Origin: Monilinia fructicola
Lineage: Eukaryota > Ascomycota > Leotiomycetes > Helotiales > Sclerotiniaceae
DNA: 64,000 nucleotides
NCBI GenBank assembly: GCA_008692225.1
Contig: VICG01000015.1
Coordinates: 575,001 to 639,000 of the forward strand
Direction of reading: 5' to 3'
Each line of letters begins with the position of its first letter. The stretch's first letter is position 1. Below the pieces are notes generated by a model, which was not told the origin of the DNA, searched no databases, and saw nothing but the letters and a program-made list of their open reading frames with translations. The position numbers and the translations under genes are program-made. Below are positions 62,320-64,000 of this stretch, piece by piece.

Positions 62320-62529
62320 ATTCATCTATTGAAGGTTTGTTGTGCACCAAATATATTTGAGTTTGTGAATTATGTTTTGTTTCCCTCACTGGGCTTTGTC
62401 TTTGACTAAGATAACAATCAAGCAAGAGGTTGAGGTTGCATGTTCACATGGAATTGACAGCTTGATTCGCCTAAAATAATCAATCTTTCACGTGAGGACC
62501 GATAAGGTTAACAAAGTTGTGATTGAGAT
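62320..62529. other. 5' flank of the BAR gene
   Basis: Ordinary spacer preceding the AT-rich block. Confidence 0.5.
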
Positions 62530-63350
62530 TTGAAAGATGGGGGGACTATAAGGGAATAAAGTAGAATAATAAAATAATAAAACAATAAAGTAAATAAATG
62601 TGAAATATTTTTTATAACTATTTAAATTATTTCCTTTTTATATAATAGGAAGTAATGAATATGCTTATTAATAAAGATGATTCTTTAATTATACTTACGC
62701 GGGTTATAAGAAAGGTAAATTTAAATAAATATATTATTAAATTATAAAATTTTTTAAAAATTACTAATTTCATTCTACTATTATTTATCTAATACTAATT
62801 TCTAAAATATAAAAATCTAATAAAAAGATATTATAATACTAAATCTATATTAAATCTAAATTATATAAAATTATACTCGAATTTTATAAAATAATTATAA
62901 AATTTTATATTTATCTATACCTCTTTTTTTTAAAAAAATCCTCTCGAGTAAAGAATCTTATTAACCTTATAATGAATAATTAATTAATTAATAAATACTC
63001 TAAATACTAACCATTCTATATTAATTTTAAATAAATATTTAACCCTTTAAATAATTTAATTATAAGGTATTAAATTCGTAATAGAACTATAATAGCTCTA
63101 GAGAGCTAATTAAGATTCGAAAGATAGATTATCTCTAGCTTAAGAAAAAGGGGAATAAAATAAAATAAAATAGAATAAGAGAATAAGTAATTTTAATTAT
63201 TATTAATTACTACGATAAAGATGTTTTTCATTATAAATATTTCAATATCTTATTTTTCTCTTATGATTATATAATAAGTAATTACTTAGGTAAGATTTTA
63301 CAATAATTCCTTGATAGTAGTGGTATTAAATCTACTTCACTATAAATAAA
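62530..63350. repeat. AT-rich block, likely mutated repeat relic
   Basis: About 820 bases are overwhelmingly A and T, with TTAATTAATTAATAAATA and similar strings and frequent TpA. This is what repeat-induced point mutation leaves from an old transposon. No terminal repeats or ORF are visible, so an element type cannot be given. Confidence 0.5.
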
Positions 63351-64000
63351 CAAACAAATATTATATTATCAAAACTGACCAAATCGTTGAGGGTATCTTC
63401 AAATACAAATAAATACATAACATTCATGATAGCCAACCACGTCGTACCAAGCTTGGTTGTATGTTTGCAGATGGTTTATTGACTATCAAATTTCTCCACA
63501 TCTACCAACAAGTAAGTCCTTGTTGATAAGGTTTGAACTTGGTTCTATGAGTTCGAAAGTGTCGTGGGAGTTTCATATGCTCTGTGTATAGACTGATTTT
63601 CGAGGTATGGATTATAGCCATTGACGTGATATCCCTGATGATAGATGGTGAACGGTCGCAGGGAATATCATCCTCAGTTTCTGATGAGGCTGGGAGATTG
63701 CAATACGCCCAAGTGTGATATTAACCACATAGTCATTCTGATCTTTAAGTGCAAAATTACTCTTGCCATGTTATTATGACAAGGCAATGCTTTTAGCAAC
63801 CACTTTACTTGCTACAGCTGTGTCCATAAGAAGATTTGACGTAATTCTGAGAGAAATTAAGACATATCCTTGTCACGTTGGGTATCGTATATGCCAGTCT
63901 TCGAATTCTTTATGAAGCTTTGGCGATTTGTCCATTAGGAATCAATCTTGAATTGCCCCTTTATCAGCCCAAGAAGGCTCAATAGTTTTGCATACAGCTT
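63351..64000. other. no gene seen
   Basis: Base composition returns to normal. No ORF above noise. Confidence 0.45.

Overview
The window looks like nuclear DNA of a filamentous ascomycete, most likely a Leotiomycete close to the Botrytis/Sclerotinia group. The evidence is many short introns (about 46-95 nt) with GTAAGT-type donors and CTAAY-like branch sites, fungus-restricted families (2EXR, DUF3292, SUR7/PalI, NDT80/VIB-1, Gvp36 BAR), AT-rich gene-poor blocks, and long spacers full of microsatellites. The species assignment is inference. There are no operons, CRISPR arrays or bacterial features.

Left part (1-12.7 kb): a four-TM SUR7/PalI-like protein (-), a DUF3292 membrane protein broken by three +1 frame slips (-), a zinc-finger/protein-kinase gene with one frame slip (+), a small secreted cysteine-rich protein not visible as a single ORF (+), and an intron-containing tRNA-Leu(CAA). 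Two long TTA-type arrays flank the DUF3292 gene.

Middle part (13.9-34 kb): a 2EXR protein with a decayed C-terminal tail (-), an SMP-30/paraoxonase-like enzyme (+), a Pns1/SLC44 choline-transporter-like protein whose two exons are separated by an apparent 1.3-kb intron (-), a P450 pseudogene (+), TIM21 of the mitochondrial import machinery (-), divergent from GLO3 ArfGAP (+), a degenerate gene-like region (-), two doubtful ORFs, and a leucine-rich gene with one -1 frame slip (+).

Right part (34-64 kb): about 15 kb with almost no coding evidence, leading into a VIB-1/XprG-like NDT80 transcription factor (+). After it come a pyridoxal-reductase-type aldo-keto reductase (-), a single-pass membrane protein with internal repeats and a PPxY motif (-), a Gvp36-type BAR protein (-) and an AT-rich block like a mutated repeat relic.

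The genes do not form a pathway or metabolic cluster. Several act in membrane traffic and membrane organisation (SUR7-like, GLO3, Gvp36, Pns1-like, PPxY protein), but their being together looks coincidental. Reading-frame damage is concentrated in a subset of genes (DUF3292, kinase, 2EXR tail, P450, LRR-like), while seven multi-exon genes splice cleanly to full length. That contrast is the most useful general observation. I did not find a clear previously undescribed multi-gene system.
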